Origin: Pseudomonas paraversuta
GTDB taxonomy: Bacteria; Pseudomonadota; Gammaproteobacteria; Pseudomonadales; Pseudomonadaceae
Assembly (NCBI RefSeq): GCF_904063065.1
Contig: NZ_CAJFCL010000007.1
Span: forward strand, 294,277 to 358,276
DNA length: 64,000 nt
Direction: 5' to 3'
Below are positions 18,494 to 27,530 of this stretch, one piece after another (the first letter of the stretch is position 1; each line of letters begins with the position of its first letter). The notes beneath the pieces are model-generated. The model saw only the letters and a list, made by a program, of their open reading frames with translations. It searched no databases and had not been told where the DNA came from. A program made the position numbers and the translations under genes.

Positions 18494-19831
18494 TTACGGC
18501 TTGCGCTTGCGCGGGCCGGTATTGAACACAGGGACTTTACGCACGGGTTTGACCGAAGGTTCAACCGGTGCAGCTTCGCCGCTGTCGACCCATTTACCCA
18601 GGTTGCGCTTGCCGCCACCGCCTGAGGTTTTCGGTTTTTTCGGCTTCTTCGGCTTTTTGATCACCTGACCGGTTGCATCAGTCTCGGGCACGCGGTGCTC
18701 CGGCTCGAAGTCCTGTTGTTCATGGCGCGGCAAGGTCTGACGGGTCAGCATCTCGATCGCCGACAACATGTTCACTTCATCGGCGCAGACAAACGAAATC
18801 GCTTCGCCCTTCTGACCGGCACGGCCAGTGCGGCCAATGCGGTGGATGTAGTCTTCGGCCACGATCGGCATGTCGAAGTTGATCACCAGCGGCAGGTCTT
18901 CAATATCCAGACCACGGGCGGCAACATCGGTCGCGACCAGGATTTGCACTTCGCTGGCCTTGAACCGGTCCAGCGCACGCTGACGCGTGGCCTGCGGCTT
19001 GTCGCCATGAATGCCGTCGGCGTTGATGCCCAGGCCTTGCAGCTTGCCCACCAGTTCATCGACACCGTTACGGGTCTTGGCAAACACCAGCACTTGCTTC
19101 CATTGCTGGGTGCGCAGCAAATGCAGGAACAGCTCCGGCTTGCGCTTTTTGTCGACCGGAATGATCCATTGCTTGACGCTGCTGGCCGCTACGTTGCGCG
19201 GGCTGACTTCGATGCTCAGCGGGTTGTCGAGCATCTGCTCGGCCAACAGGCGGATGGCATCAGAAAAGGTTGCCGAAAACAGCAGGGTCTGGCGCTTTTT
19301 CGGCAATACGCGGTAGATATCCCGCAGCTCTTCGGAGAAGCCCAGGTCGAGCATGCGATCCGCTTCATCGAGGATCAGGGTTTGCAGCTGGGTGAACTTG
19401 ATCGCCTTCTGCCGATAGAGATCGAGCAGACGACCCGGAGTGGCCACCAGGACATCAACCCCTTTGCGCATTTTCATCATTTGCGGGTTGATGCTGACGC
19501 CGCCGTAGACCGCATAGGTGCTCAACGGCAAATGCTCGGCGTACTGGCGGATGCTCTCGTGAACCTGTTCGGCCAGTTCGCGGGTTGGCACCAGTACCAG
19601 GGCGCGCACCATGTTACTGGCAACTTTCGGACCTTCCATGGTCAGCGACTGCAGCAGCGGCAGGGCGAAACCGCCCGTTTTGCCGGTGCCGGTCTGGGCG
19701 GCGGCCATCAGGTCGCGGCCAGCCAGCACTGCGGGGATCGCTTGGGCCTGAACCGGGGTTGGGGTCTTGTAGCCGAGCGTCTCAAGAGCGCGCAGCAAGG
19801 GTTCGATCAGGCCAAGGGTGGCGAATGTCAT
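18494..19831 (-). CDS. rhlE: DEAD-box ATP-dependent RNA helicase, RhlE type
   Basis: 445 residues. All core motifs are present in order: Q motif (GYKTPTPVQAQAIP), I AAQTGTGKT, Ia PTRELAEQ, II DEAD, III SAT, V ATDVAARGLDIE, VI HRIGRTGRAG. The C-terminal tail from about residue 385 is basic and low in complexity (KKPKKPKKPK and GPRKRKP), as in RhlE proteins, and binds RNA non-specifically. It works in RNA turnover and ribosome assembly in the cytoplasm. Monocistronic. Confidence 0.92.
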   Translation of the reverse strand: MTFATLGLIEPLLRALETLGYKTPTPVQAQAIPAVLAGRDLMAAAQTGTGKTGGFALPLLQSLTMEGPKVASNMVRALVLVPTRELAEQVHESIRQYAEHLPLSTYAVYGGVSINPQMMKMRKGVDVLVATPGRLLDLYRQKAIKFTQLQTLILDEADRMLDLGFSEELRDIYRVLPKKRQTLLFSATFSDAIRLLAEQMLDNPLSIEVSPRNVAASSVKQWIIPVDKKRKPELFLHLLRTQQWKQVLVFAKTRNGVDELVGKLQGLGINADGIHGDKPQATRQRALDRFKASEVQILVATDVAARGLDIEDLPLVINFDMPIVAEDYIHRIGRTGRAGQKGEAISFVCADEVNMLSAIEMLTRQTLPRHEQQDFEPEHRVPETDATGQVIKKPKKPKKPKTSGGGGKRNLGKWVDSGEAAPVEPSVKPVRKVPVFNTGPRKRKP

Positions 19832-19898
19832 GGGGATACCGTCGAAAAAGGTCAGCGCAGGGGTGCATAAGTTGCAATGGCGCGCAGTTTACCCTAAT

Positions 19899-20789
19899 TC
19901 AGACCGGTTTCTGCTTGCGCCACTGCGGCAAACCGATCAACACCACGGCGCTGATGATGACCGCCATCGCCAGGCACTCCTCGAAACCTATGGTCTCGCC
20001 GGCGAATGCGATGCCCAGCATCACCGCCACGGCCGGGTTGACGTAGGCGTAACTGGTGGCCGCCGCCGGGCGTACGTTTTTCAGCAGGTACATGTAGGCA
20101 CTGAAGGCAATGATCGAACCGAAGAACACCAGATAGAGCAATGCGCCCCAGCCTGCGGCAGTGGGCATCTGGGTCATGCGCTCGCCACTCAACAGGCTGC
20201 CAATCAAGAGCACGGCGCCCGCCACCAGCATTTCGGCGGCACTGGCCATGGGCCCGGCCGGCAGCGGCAAGTGCCGGCTCCACACCGAACCGAATGCCCA
20301 GGCGGCTGCGGCAAACAAAATCATCGCGGCGCCTATCGGGCTGGCCTGCAGGTTGGAACCCAGGTTGAGCATGCCGATACCGATCAGTCCCAGGGCAATC
20401 CCGGCCCATTCCAGACGGGTATTGCGGGCGCCCCAGAAATAACCGAACAGCAATGTAAACAACGGCACGGTGGCCACGGCCAGCGCCGCGACGCCCGAAG
20501 CGACCCCGGAGTGTTCCGCCAGCGTCACCCCGCCGTTGCCGCACGCCAGTAACAGAAAACCGATCATGCCGGCTGCGCGCCACTGCACGAAGGTCGGTGC
20601 GGGCGCCCCGCGCCAGCGCATGAAGCCGTACATCAAGCTGCCTGCCACCAGAAAGCGGACCCCGGCCATCATCAGCGGCGGCCAGGACTCGATGCCGATA
20701 CGGATGACCAGATAGGTCGAACCCCAAATCACATACAACGCAAAAAAGGCACCGATCAGTTGTAGCGGGAAACGACGTGCGGCAGGCAT
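19899..20789 (-). CDS. yedA: EamA-family drug/metabolite exporter, YedA type
   Basis: 296 residues and about ten membrane segments in two EamA repeats. The N-terminal block FALYVIWGSTYLVIRIGIESW and the mid block LAVATVPLFTLLFGYFWGARN are close to E. coli YedA. The second repeat ends with TSYAYVNPAVAVMLGIAFAGE. Inner-membrane exporter; the substrate is unknown. It is transcribed in the same direction as rhlE's neighbour genes but is separated from them. Confidence 0.85.
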   Translation of the reverse strand: MPAARRFPLQLIGAFFALYVIWGSTYLVIRIGIESWPPLMMAGVRFLVAGSLMYGFMRWRGAPAPTFVQWRAAGMIGFLLLACGNGGVTLAEHSGVASGVAALAVATVPLFTLLFGYFWGARNTRLEWAGIALGLIGIGMLNLGSNLQASPIGAAMILFAAAAWAFGSVWSRHLPLPAGPMASAAEMLVAGAVLLIGSLLSGERMTQMPTAAGWGALLYLVFFGSIIAFSAYMYLLKNVRPAAATSYAYVNPAVAVMLGIAFAGETIGFEECLAMAVIISAVVLIGLPQWRKQKPV

Positions 20790-20910
20790 GGAGGCAGCTC
20801 GAAGGCAAAGGCAGGGGATGGAGGAGTTTAGCCAAAGCCGGGGGCAATATTAAGTTACAGAACCGGCCAAAAGTGGCCGTACACTTTTGGCCGCGACAGG
20901 GCCGCTGCTA

Positions 20911-20936
20911 AAGGCTCGCGAGCAAGCTCGCGCCTA
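20911..20936. repeat. REP-type palindrome (short)
   Basis: GGCTCGCGAGCAAGCTCGCGCCTACA matches the second half of the REP units at 13.1-13.8 kb. It sits upstream of the exporter gene and downstream of the exonuclease gene end. Confidence 0.65.
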
Positions 20937-20951
20937 CACAGGCCCTGGTCT

Positions 20952-21563
20952 TCAGAACCCGCGACAGCGCTTGAGGTGTTCGTTGATTTTGGCGGCAGGA
21001 ATTTTTTGCAGGCTGCGCAACAGATCGTGGCTCAACTCTCGCAGGCCGTGCTTTTGACGCAGTTGCTCAGCCAGATGGGTCGTGAGGTTGGCTGCCATTT
21101 CGGCATCGGCCATGGCCCGGTGAGCCTGGCCGGTATGGGGCAACTGGGCGAAGGTGGTGAGGGTGCCCAGCTTGTGATTGGGCGCCGCCGGCATCAAACG
21201 CCGGGCCAGCAGCAACGAGCAGGCAAAGTTCTGCAAGCGGGTGCGCTTGATGAGCCCCATCTCGAAGTCCCAGAATTTTTGGTCGAACGCGGCGTTGTGG
21301 GCCAGCAAAGGCGTGGTGCCGACGAACTCGTTGACCTCGTTCATCACCTGCTGCGCAGATGGCGCCGTGCGCAACATGGCGTTGCTGATGCCGGTCAGTT
21401 GCTCGATGAAGCCCGGCACCCGCACACCCGCGTTCATCAGGCTCTGGTAACGCTCGACAATGCGCCCCTGTTCAAGAATCACCACCGCAATTTCGGTCGC
21501 CCGGCAGCTGCTGCTCGGGGAGATACCTGTGGTTTCAAAGTCAATTACGGCGATGCGTTCCAA
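20952..21563 (-). CDS. DnaQ-like 3'-5' exonuclease (DEDDh)
   Basis: 203 residues. ExoI VIDFETTGISP at residues 6-16, ExoII in HNAAFDQKFWDFE, and ExoIII HRAMADAEMAANL, the His-x4-Asp spacing of the DEDDh group. A lone exonuclease domain without polymerase or helicase parts, like the PolC/DnaQ epsilon-like proteins common in Pseudomonas; substrate probably single-stranded DNA or RNA ends. The NYN protein gene lies upstream in the same direction, only 28 bp away, so they are probably an operon of two nucleases. Confidence 0.9.
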   Translation of the reverse strand: MERIAVIDFETTGISPSSSCRATEIAVVILEQGRIVERYQSLMNAGVRVPGFIEQLTGISNAMLRTAPSAQQVMNEVNEFVGTTPLLAHNAAFDQKFWDFEMGLIKRTRLQNFACSLLLARRLMPAAPNHKLGTLTTFAQLPHTGQAHRAMADAEMAANLTTHLAEQLRQKHGLRELSHDLLRSLQKIPAAKINEHLKRCRGF

Positions 21564-21591
21564 ACCGGGTCAATCCTGTAAAAAATGGAAA

Positions 21592-22068
21592 TTACTTGAG
21601 CAGCAAGCTGCCTTCTATCGGTACATAACGGCCAGCAGCACGAATCAATGAATTGGCGGTAAGGCCAGGCACCCCATAAGCCACGGTTTCAACCCCGTGC
21701 TTGCTGGCAATGCGTTCGAGCAGCAGATCGAAATCACCGTCACCCGAAGCCAGCACCACCTCATCGACATTGGCCGCAACATCCATGATGTCGATGGTGA
21801 TACCCACGTCCCAGTCGCCCTTGGCCGAGCCATCGCTGCGCTGGATGTAGGGTTTGAGTTTTACCGTGAAACCGAGGTTGCGCAGGATCTGCTGAAACTG
21901 CTGCTGTTTGCTGTCACCCCGGTCGATCGCATAGGCATAGGCCTCGACGATTTCACCGCGCTGACTGATGTCAGCCCACAACGCCGCGTAATTGAAGTGG
22001 CAGCCATAAGCCTGGCGAACTGTGTAATAGAGGTTCTGCACATCTGCGAAGACCGCAATTCTTTTCAC
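21592..22068 (-). CDS. NYN-domain (LabA/DUF88-like) putative RNase
   Basis: 158 residues from a GTG at 22068, giving VKRIAVFADVQNLYY with GGGG seven bases before; the open frame continues upstream without the conserved start. NYN catalytic acidic residues are visible: Asp in FADVQN, Asp in DVGITIDIMD, and Asp residues in LASGDGDFDLLLE. These belong to the PIN-like RNase superfamily, with metal-dependent RNA cleavage as the expected activity. It pairs with the exonuclease gene immediately downstream. Confidence 0.88.
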   Translation of the reverse strand: MKRIAVFADVQNLYYTVRQAYGCHFNYAALWADISQRGEIVEAYAYAIDRGDSKQQQFQQILRNLGFTVKLKPYIQRSDGSAKGDWDVGITIDIMDVAANVDEVVLASGDGDFDLLLERIASKHGVETVAYGVPGLTANSLIRAAGRYVPIEGSLLLK

Positions 22069-22272
22069 CGGCAAACCCCATGGTGCCCAGGCAATCGGGC
22101 AGCTGCTGAAAAACAAGGCCGCAGTATGCCAGCCTGTCGAGGACTTGCGCGGATAAACCGCCCGGCGTGCTCACAAACACCGGGCGGGTCGTAACAAGAA
22201 CGTTTACATTTGCTCTCCATCGCCTGGCATCGGTTAAAGTGACGCACCGCTTTTGACTGCTGATACCTGACA

Positions 22273-22932
22273 ATGAATCCGCTGACTGTTATTCGCGACT
22301 CCCTGTACTTCTTCCAGCGCAATCTGGGACAAATCGTGACGCTGTGCTTGCCGCTGGTGATCCTTGAGGCCGTGCTGCAGCTCATGGTGGATAACGCCGT
22401 GGGCCCCGACCCATCGCCCGGCTATGGCCTGCTCGTGGGTTTGCTTCTGTATCCGCTGTACACCGGCGCGCTGATTCTGTTTCTCGACGCCCGCAGCCGT
22501 GGCGAAAGCCCGCGCAATCGTGAGCTGCTGGCCCAGGCACTGACGCTGTGGCCCAGATTCGCCCTGCTCGCGGCCATCAGCACATTGCTGATTGTGCTCG
22601 GGCTATCGATGTTTTTCGTTCCCGGGATTTTTCTGACCGTGGTGTTTGCGTTTGCCGAATACCGCCTGGTATTGCGCGGTGATCCACCACTGGCCGCCCT
22701 GAAATCGAGCTTCGCCATGAGCCGCGGGCACTTCTGGCGGATTTTTGTCTGCTTGCTGGCGGTACTCGGGCCGTTGATGATGCTCAAGGAGCTGAGCTTC
22801 TCGCTGTTCCAAAAGGACGATAACCCGTTGCTCGCTCTGGCCCTGGAAAGTGCCAACAGCTTTTTGCAGCTGTTTTTGTCTGTCGTGCTGTATCGCTTGT
22901 TTATGCTCATCGGCGAACCATCCGACAAGTAA
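22273..22932 (+). CDS. YciC-like integral membrane protein
   Basis: 219 residues and about six membrane segments; N-terminus MNPLTVIRDSLYFFQRNLGQIV resembles the YciC/UPF0259 group. A polar loop ALKSSFAMSRGHFWRIF near residue 145 is typical of this family. No catalytic residues are apparent. It is 88 bp before the EEP phosphatase gene and may share a transcript with it. Confidence 0.65.
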   Translation: MNPLTVIRDSLYFFQRNLGQIVTLCLPLVILEAVLQLMVDNAVGPDPSPGYGLLVGLLLYPLYTGALILFLDARSRGESPRNRELLAQALTLWPRFALLAAISTLLIVLGLSMFFVPGIFLTVVFAFAEYRLVLRGDPPLAALKSSFAMSRGHFWRIFVCLLAVLGPLMMLKELSFSLFQKDDNPLLALALESANSFLQLFLSVVLYRLFMLIGEPSDK

Positions 22933-23020
22933 GAGGGACGATTCGCTATATACCTCTCCTTGGGTGCCGGACTGCTGTCCGGTATCCTCGGCAATTCCCG
23001 CTACGTCTTAAGCCGAGCCC

Positions 23021-24103
23021 ATGCCACGTTTATTACGCCCCATCCTGTCAGGTTTGCTGCTGCTTGCAGCCGCGCTGGCGAGTCTGATTTACAGCGTTAC
23101 GTGGCGACCCGATGCCAAAGAGGTGCTGGCACTCGTCTGCCCGGCCACAGCCCCGGTGCTAGTACCGGGCCAGGCGCTCAAGGTTATGACCTGGAATGTC
23201 CAGTACCTGGCAGGCAAACGTTATGTGTTCTGGTACAACCTGGTTGATGGCAGCGGTCCGGACCTGCGCCCGACCCGTGAAGACATGGCTTTCAGCCTGG
23301 ATGAAGTGTCGCGGGTGATACGCGATGAGCAGCCCGATCTGGTACTGCTGCAAGAGCTCGATGAAAACGCCAAGGCCAGTGGCTATCAAGACCAGCTCGC
23401 GCTGCTGCAGGAGCGCCTGGTCGATCTATACCCCTGCAGCACCCAGGCCTTTACCTGGAAGGCCGACTTCGTCCCCGACTGGCATATTCTGGGGAGTGTC
23501 GGGCGCAAACTGGTCACCCTCAGCCGTTACCAGATCGAACACGCCGAGCGCCTGCAACTGCCCGTGGCCGAAGCCAATATCATCAGCCGTCAGTTCCAGC
23601 CAAAACCTGCGCTGCTGGTTAACTACCTGCCGCTTAACGACGGCGGGCAAATTGTTGCCATCAACACCCAGTTCGATGCCCCGACCCTGGACAACAGCAA
23701 CCTGCTCCTTCAAATGCAGGCCACCGGTGTGTTGCTCGACAAATTCGAAAGCCAGGGCACGCCCTGGCTGATTGGCGGTGATTTCAACCTGTTGCCGATT
23801 GGCCAGTTTTTGCGCCTGCCCGCCGAACTGCGAGCGGGTTATTCGCCGGACAGTGAATTGCACTTGCTGTGGGAAAAGTACCCGATGATCCCCAGCAACC
23901 CTGAAGCCACCGGCATCGACCGTGAACTGTGGCTGACCCATTTCCCCAACGACCCGCGTGCCGAAGCCCCTGACCGCACCCTGGACTACCTGTTCTACAG
24001 CCCGAAACTGCAACGCATCGAAGGCTATGTGCGCCAGGAAGATACCCTGACCATTTCCGACCACCTGCCGGTGCTGGGACGGCTTCTGTTACCGATTGAT
24101 TGA
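23021..24103 (+). CDS. Endonuclease/exonuclease/phosphatase-family protein, membrane anchored
   Basis: 360 residues with one N-terminal membrane segment (LLRPILSGLLLLAAALASLIYS). EEP-fold motifs are complete: TWNVQYLAG, QELDENAK (metal-binding Glu), GGDFNLLP, TLDYLFYS and SDHLPVLGRL with the terminal catalytic His. Such proteins are periplasmic-facing phosphodiesterases or phosphatases; no substrate can be assigned. It is the last clearly core gene before the island. Confidence 0.85.
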   Translation: MPRLLRPILSGLLLLAAALASLIYSVTWRPDAKEVLALVCPATAPVLVPGQALKVMTWNVQYLAGKRYVFWYNLVDGSGPDLRPTREDMAFSLDEVSRVIRDEQPDLVLLQELDENAKASGYQDQLALLQERLVDLYPCSTQAFTWKADFVPDWHILGSVGRKLVTLSRYQIEHAERLQLPVAEANIISRQFQPKPALLVNYLPLNDGGQIVAINTQFDAPTLDNSNLLLQMQATGVLLDKFESQGTPWLIGGDFNLLPIGQFLRLPAELRAGYSPDSELHLLWEKYPMIPSNPEATGIDRELWLTHFPNDPRAEAPDRTLDYLFYSPKLQRIEGYVRQEDTLTISDHLPVLGRLLLPID

Positions 24104-24515
24104 GCGCCCCTATATCTGCATCTGTAGGAGCGAGCTTTTAAAGACAACAGCTCGCATCTATGGGGTCAGGGGCCGAGCTTCAAGGTTTACGCGGTTTGAT
24201 CCGGGCTGTCGGTTCGGCCACCAACGGGTCGTCGGGCCAGTAGTGCCTTATATCACCTATGTCCAATCACCATTGACACCGAAATCCCCCGCGAAACCGG
24301 GGCTACCGCCCGATACTTACAGAACTGGATTGACTGTCAATGATTGGGGCAAAGGTTGACATAAATCCTGCCGATTGCAGGTAGGATTGACAGCGGCCAA
24401 AACATCCACAGCCAGTTTAGGCGCTCGACATTGACAGTGCCCATAGAGAGGAGCAGTCCGACTGAGGCCAACGGATACATAAATTGATCAATGCAGACTA
24501 GAAGGAAGCAATGTA
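24104..24515. other. Core/island junction region
   Basis: 412 bp without an intact gene. It holds a degenerate REP half (TGTAGGAGCGAGC at 24125), the C-terminal gene fragment listed at 24180, and from about 24280 sequence of a different character leading to the CHAT gene. No tRNA or obvious attachment-site repeat was seen. Confidence 0.5.
24180..24260 (-). pseudogene. C-terminal fragment of a truncated core gene
   Basis: On the minus strand about 27 codons ending in TGA at 24180 read GDIRHYWPDDPLVAEPTARIKP and then RKP, with high-GC Pseudomonas codon use. No start or upstream coding continues: a TGA in frame lies a few codons before. It looks like the end of a core gene whose remainder was lost when the island arrived. 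I cannot name the parent gene. Confidence 0.4.
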
Positions 24516-26573
24516 TTGAACCTCGAACAAAGCCTAGCGATTCTGCATGAGCACTTTGACAAAGTTTTCCGTGACGCCACTTTAGCTTCATCCATCTCGC
24601 ATGCAGAAGTCCGACGCATAATCTGCCTTATAATTGATCAGCAAAATAGTGCCCCTGCCGAAGACAGACTATTGTCCCACTATTACCAGTTCATTTTTGC
24701 TACCGAAACACTTCACGCGTCATACCGTATATATGAACTAACTGATATGGGGAGCTGGATTGGATGGGCGTTATCAGAAGACACCAGAGACAGTCACTCA
24801 AAAAATTTACATCTGGGGAGAATCTTTGACTTCTATTCATCAGCGGTGGTAAGAACCTGGCCAGGGTTTGTGCCGGTGATGGTGAAATTTTTCAGCGCCT
24901 TCTACTACTACGCTCGCGAGCGAACAGCCATGAACAATATAGCACGCGAGCTATGGCCCTTCGCCGCATCGACTTTTGCAGACACGATGAATCTGCCTGC
25001 GGAATACATTTACATTGACGAAGCAAATCTTGGAAGTCAAATGGCATGCTGGGCAGCAAAAGAAGCGCCTGACTTGGCCAAGACTTTCGTTCCATACCTA
25101 GAGTCTGTCGCTGGCAAAAATACTCTACCAGATGAAGTCCGTGCCGTTCATTATTACACCTTGTCTACTACAGCAAGTGCGTTCTCAAGCAAAGCATCGC
25201 ATGAGTGGGCAGCAAAGGCACTCGCCGACTTCAATGAAAACCTCGCTGAGCCGCATAAGCTGCAACTGCTAGCCACTATCTATGCAGGCAATAAGGATGG
25301 AGACCCATCCGCACTTCTCAGAAAGATAAACCTTGTCCAAGGTTTCTATAAGTCAAAGCTTGACGGAATTAATTTCTTTCGTGATGCAGCAATGCGGAGC
25401 GGCTCAATTTTGCCGTTTGTCGTCAACAGCTTGAACGCCGGTAAAACCCACGTCACGCTTGACGGTTTACTGCTGTGGCACCAGTTACTGACAGCCAATT
25501 CCAATATCAATGCACAAGATCTGTACATATCTATTCCGTTCGGTGAGCATGGCTATCTCGCAGCTTTAGGCGACGAGAAAATATTCATTGAGCGTGATAC
25601 TCAGACCTTTATCGAGCAACTGGTACAATCGAGCAACCATTTTTTAGGCGTGGCAAAAACCATCGCTTATTCCGACAACTCTGGTCTAACAATTCCAAAT
25701 AGAATAGGAATCCCTAAGTATGGGAATTCTACAGAATACGAAACAGCCCTAACTAGAAGCTATTGCTTTTCTCCATTTCCGTTCAACGCCAAACCTTTAT
25801 ACCAGTTGATTCTTGATACTGAGTGTACCCCGCTGCAAGCGATACAGCTCAAAGTGTGGGGTGAAACATGGCCGCTAACCTCATCGTTATCCACTCCAAA
25901 ATCTGACAGAAAACCGCAAAATGTTTTGATTTGGTGTGGTGGCGGAAGTCTTACAGAAGAACTTGAGGCCGAAGTAATTAAGCACATCTTTGAATCTGCC
26001 GGAGCCACCGTAAAAGTGGTCTGCTTCACCGAAGCCACGCAACAAAGCTTCATCGACGCTTATAAAGACCCTAAGTACGATATTATTTGGGTCGCATCCC
26101 ACGGCGAGTTTGATCACTGGTCTCCTAAACATGTGAAAATGCACATCGGGGATAATTTATCCGTTTCGCTTGAGGATCTATGGGAGCAGGCTCCAGTCAT
26201 GGATAAACGGCGATTAGCATTTCTAAACATTTGTGACGGAGCGCGATTTGAGGAACGCGGTTTTCTACCAAAAATCGGTATAGCCCCAGGTTTAGCGAGC
26301 GCAGATCAAGCGACAATTTCCCATCTATGGCCTGTCATGGGTTATCCAGCAGCAGCGTTCGGAGCTTATCTAGCTTTCAATTTGGCGGCTGGGAACTCTT
26401 ATTTCGACGCCTATAAGATGGCGATGCTTGCAATTAGGAGGTCTACATTAGAGATCGCAGACGACCTTGCCTCCAAAACTGGAAGAGAATTTGATTTAAT
26501 CCGTCAGCTTCGAAGGAAAGAGGAAGATTATACTCCACTTGAGTTCTACGGGTCGGCAGCCTTCTACCAATAA
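24516..26573 (+). CDS. CHAT-domain (caspase-like) protein, orphan
   Basis: 685 residues. The C-terminal third (about 465-685) is a CHAT/caspase-HetF-type peptidase domain: catalytic His529 in IIWVASHGEFDHW and Cys573 in AFLNICDGARFEE, 44 residues apart as usual, followed by GLASADQATISHLWPVMGYPAA, the typical post-cysteine segment. The N-terminal two thirds are helical with no clear TPR consensus. The start is a TTG at 24516: AAGGA sits nine bases before it, an overlapping ATG at 24511 is closed by a stop after one codon, and no in-frame Met occurs near. AT-rich compared with the core. Bacterial CHAT proteases act in phage defence or regulated proteolysis with partner proteins; no partner is adjacent, so the role is open. 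Confidence 0.75.
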   Translation: MNLEQSLAILHEHFDKVFRDATLASSISHAEVRRIICLIIDQQNSAPAEDRLLSHYYQFIFATETLHASYRIYELTDMGSWIGWALSEDTRDSHSKNLHLGRIFDFYSSAVVRTWPGFVPVMVKFFSAFYYYARERTAMNNIARELWPFAASTFADTMNLPAEYIYIDEANLGSQMACWAAKEAPDLAKTFVPYLESVAGKNTLPDEVRAVHYYTLSTTASAFSSKASHEWAAKALADFNENLAEPHKLQLLATIYAGNKDGDPSALLRKINLVQGFYKSKLDGINFFRDAAMRSGSILPFVVNSLNAGKTHVTLDGLLLWHQLLTANSNINAQDLYISIPFGEHGYLAALGDEKIFIERDTQTFIEQLVQSSNHFLGVAKTIAYSDNSGLTIPNRIGIPKYGNSTEYETALTRSYCFSPFPFNAKPLYQLILDTECTPLQAIQLKVWGETWPLTSSLSTPKSDRKPQNVLIWCGGGSLTEELEAEVIKHIFESAGATVKVVCFTEATQQSFIDAYKDPKYDIIWVASHGEFDHWSPKHVKMHIGDNLSVSLEDLWEQAPVMDKRRLAFLNICDGARFEERGFLPKIGIAPGLASADQATISHLWPVMGYPAAAFGAYLAFNLAAGNSYFDAYKMAMLAIRRSTLEIADDLASKTGREFDLIRQLRRKEEDYTPLEFYGSAAFYQ

Positions 26574-26657
26574 CCGTGCTTTTCAGCAGTTCAACTCCCA
26601 GCTCAGTTGGGTAGCTCGCACTCAGTGACTGCGTTCTGGCTGAGATGCCCCATAGCA

Positions 26658-26847
26658 GTAACCGTCCGGCGAACTCACCTACCGAACTCCAGCATTAAGG
26701 GCGATTGTGTCCGCGTATTTTTAAGCGAACGCAATCACCCTTATCGCTAGGATTTCCATGCGCCAACGTAGCTCTTATCCCAAAACGTTCAAAGCCCAGG
26801 TCGTCCAGAAAGCGCAATGCGGTAAGGTGTGATTGCGGGACGCTTAC
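26658..26847 (+). mobile_element. IS66-family internal-deletion remnant (190 bp)
   Basis: Left end GTAACCGTCCGGCGAACTCA and right end (reverse complement) GTAAGCGTCCCGC are imperfect inverted copies of the GTAAGCGTCC-type IS66 terminus. Between them only the first codons of the accessory orfA remain. No 8-bp target duplication is visible. It looks like a MITE-like deletion derivative. Confidence 0.5.
26758..26832 (+). pseudogene. Remnant of IS66 orfA (TnpA-type) gene
   Basis: An ATG at 26758 begins MRQRSSYPKTFKAQVVQ, the N-terminus of the Tnp_IS66 orfA accessory transposase of the helix-turn-helix type, then runs out of homology after 17 residues and stops at codon 25. The rest of the protein, orfB and tnpC are missing. 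Confidence 0.6.
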
Positions 26848-27197
26848 CGCCAATAAGCGGAAAGCCCCAAAATAGTGGTTGCGCGGCCATTTTCGGTTAA
26901 TATTTTCTGAGTGTTCGGCGCACATTTTAAGAAAATCTTGGCGCGGTTAAGAAAATCTAGTCAGCGACAGGGGAAAAAATGGGAAATCTAGTGGGTTACG
27001 CCCATTTGATCAATGCGATGGAGCTCTACCCACCGGTGCGGTAGCAACTGTCTGAATCGCCCCGGATTCTCTAGACACCTTGCAAGCCAGGAGCCGGGCT
27101 CACAATGCCTGACACATAAGTAATATTCGCGGCAGCTTTCTGAAAGGTATGATTCGTTATCCTCTAGTCAGAAGTAAGTGAGCACTAGGAGACAATC

Positions 27198-27530
27198 ATG
27201 AAAGTATTTAAAGCATTTTTTACCATTTCAATATTGGCCTTGTCGTCTTTGGCAATAGCTGAAGGAGGTGGTGATCGCGTTTACGGTCGGATGATGCAAG
27301 AAAACCAACAGGCGATGGAGCAGTACGCCTTGAAAAACGGGAAGTCTAACCCTGAAATTGTTCATTATAAATATGGTATGGACCTAGATATTCATAAGGT
27401 CGTCAGTATAACGCAAGCTAATATAAACTGTGCTGTTGCGCCTTCGCGTATGACCTTTGAAGATTCGGCTGGCAAGCTCAACACTGTAGAGTACAGGGTT
27501 ATGGGTACTAACTGCCCACGCGGAGGATAG
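27198..27530 (+). CDS. DUF2790 periplasmic protein with PtrA-like N-terminus
   Basis: 110 residues. A signal peptide ends at IA-EGGGDRVYGRM; that AEGGGDR start of the mature chain is shared with the PtrA-like peptides at 31827 and 46251. Residues about 48-108 are DUF2790 (YKYGMDLDIHKVVSI, then RMTFEDSAGKLNTVEYRVMG), with Cys residues in NINCAV and GTNCPRGG placed as in the family. Small periplasmic proteins of this kind are common in Pseudomonas and often metal- or stress-induced; function not established. Good RBS (TAGGAGAC) before the ATG. Confidence 0.8.
   Translation: MKVFKAFFTISILALSSLAIAEGGGDRVYGRMMQENQQAMEQYALKNGKSNPEIVHYKYGMDLDIHKVVSITQANINCAVAPSRMTFEDSAGKLNTVEYRVMGTNCPRGG

Larger units (their letters stand above)
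26574..27197. other. Insertion-sequence debris between CHAT gene and DUF2790 gene
   Basis: No intact gene. It contains the IS66-type remnant at 26658-26847 and, at about 27050-27080, TGAATCGCCCCGGATTCT followed by CTAGACACC, which resembles an IS3-family terminal repeat. The last 60 bp are the leader of the DUF2790 gene; CTGAAAGGTATG at 27140-27151 is a weak match to the cop box. Confidence 0.45.

Noticed and set aside
18695..19870. Long open frame opposite rhlE (391 codons)
   Set aside because: Antisense shadow of a conserved helicase; low-complexity composition and no recognisable domain.
24104..24515. tRNA-linked attachment site at the island's left end
   Set aside because: No tRNA gene or 3'-tRNA repeat and no integrase was found in the window.
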